Below, piece after piece: positions 6,283 through 6,695 of a stretch of DNA of 6,695 nucleotides; the stretch's first letter is position 1; every line of letters starts with the position of its first letter. The notes under the pieces were generated by a model that had not been told where the DNA came from, ran no database searches, and saw nothing but the letters and a program-made list of their open reading frames with translations. Origin of the DNA: Acidobacteriaceae bacterium (lineage in GTDB: Bacteria; Acidobacteriota; Terriglobia; Terriglobales; Acidobacteriaceae). The translations under genes were made by a program, and so were the position numbers. The stretch covers positions 1-6,695 of the forward strand of contig PMXH01000024.1 of the NCBI GenBank assembly GCA_003165855.1, in the 5' to 3' direction.

Positions 6283-6695
6283 ATGGGAAAAAGGGCTGCA
6301 CTTATTGGTTTAGTCTTCGCGTTCCTGCTGCTCTGCTCCGCCCAGTCTTTTCAGCCGGAGCTGAAACTGTATCGCGCTAAGCCGGAGGACGTGCCCCCGT
6401 GGGCGAAGCAGGGGAATTTTCGTTTCATCCGGCTGGACGGCGGACAAATCGAGAACTGGAAGGCCGAGCGAACCTGGTGGGGTAGTAGGTTCAGCGCCGA
6501 AGAGAAGGACGTACTGACCCACATCTATGACCGCGATTTCGAGCAAATGCTCGGGTTGCTCAAGGAGGCAGATTTCAACTGGATCTGGGTCACCTGGAGC
6601 AGCGGCTGGTCGCTTAAAGACGAGAACGAGAACCGGGAGAATCTGAAAAAGGTCATCGCGAGCTGCCATGAGAATGGCATCCACGTCTCGGCTTA
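6283..6695 (+). CDS. Secreted barrel-like (glycoside-hydrolase-like) protein, N-terminal part
   Basis: 137 codons are visible before the window ends; the frame stays open. The N-terminus is a clear Sec signal peptide: MGKR, then a hydrophobic core ALIGLVFAFLLLC (6-18), with likely cleavage after CSA at residue 20. The Cys is not in a proper lipobox, so a lipoprotein is unlikely. The mature part is rich in Trp and acidic residues. DFNWIWVTW (97-105), then a charged helix of about 115-130 and NGIHVSA (131-137) look like strand 1, helix 1 and strand 2 of a TIM-barrel, as in many glycoside hydrolases and their relatives. The family and substrate cannot be named from this part. The start ATG 6283 is the first in frame after the phosphorylase stop. 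The only good Shine-Dalgarno-like run, AGAGGA (6254-6259), is about 23 bases upstream, which is long. The 29-base gap suggests co-transcription with the phosphorylase. Confidence 0.75.
   Translation, partial: MGKRAALIGLVFAFLLLCSAQSFQPELKLYRAKPEDVPPWAKQGNFRFIRLDGGQIENWKAERTWWGSRFSAEEKDVLTHIYDRDFEQMLGLLKEADFNWIWVTWSSGWSLKDENENRENLKKVIASCHENGIHVSA

Noticed and set aside
6310..6684. Minus-strand frame of 124 codons at the window end
   Set aside because: It is antisense to the signal-peptide-bearing plus-strand gene, whose N-terminus and barrel-like pattern are far more convincing.

Overview
The window is a stretch of bacterial chromosome read almost entirely on the plus strand. Two large intact genes make up about three quarters of it: a phosphoketolase (1161-3602) and a glycogen/alpha-glucan phosphorylase (3743-6253). 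Both match their families over full length and keep all the catalytic residues I could place. Base composition is moderately GC-rich by eye, and starts follow clear purine-rich ribosome binding sites. Short predicted proteins next to central-carbon genes and a secreted sugar-hydrolase-like protein would suit a free-living heterotroph such as an Acidobacteriota soil bacterium. That taxonomic guess rests on general impression only and is weak.

Layout. Positions 1-341 hold the C-terminal end of an alpha/beta-hydrolase-like protein whose reading frame is broken by two apparent compensating single-base shifts, so it is a pseudogene or carries sequencing errors. Positions 342-441 are non-coding and contain a perfect 7-bp inverted repeat with a purine-only loop. 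Positions 442-630 encode a 62-residue protein of unknown function with a Cys-Cys-x2-Cys-x-His cluster, started by GTG behind a near-perfect Shine-Dalgarno. Positions 631-1160 hold no large gene, only short candidates. The best is a 57-residue helical ORF (879-1052). Next is an Arg-rich leader-like ORF (1060-1164) whose stop overlaps the phosphoketolase start as ATGA. The phosphoketolase follows, then a 140-bp gap without a recognisable terminator, then the phosphorylase. Twenty-nine bases after the phosphorylase stop begins a secreted protein with the start of a barrel-like domain, cut by the window edge.

How the genes fit together. Glycogen phosphorylase releases glucose-1-phosphate from storage glucan without using ATP. 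After isomerisation and pentose-phosphate shuffling the carbon can reach phosphoketolase, which splits xylulose-5-phosphate (and in some enzymes fructose-6-phosphate) with phosphate to give acetyl-phosphate. The pair therefore looks like a reserve-mobilisation module feeding acetyl-phosphate, acetate and ATP production. Same-strand order and lack of visible terminators make co-transcription likely but unproven. I found no RNA gene, CRISPR array, insertion sequence or phage gene. The least explained part is the small-ORF zone at 342-1160.
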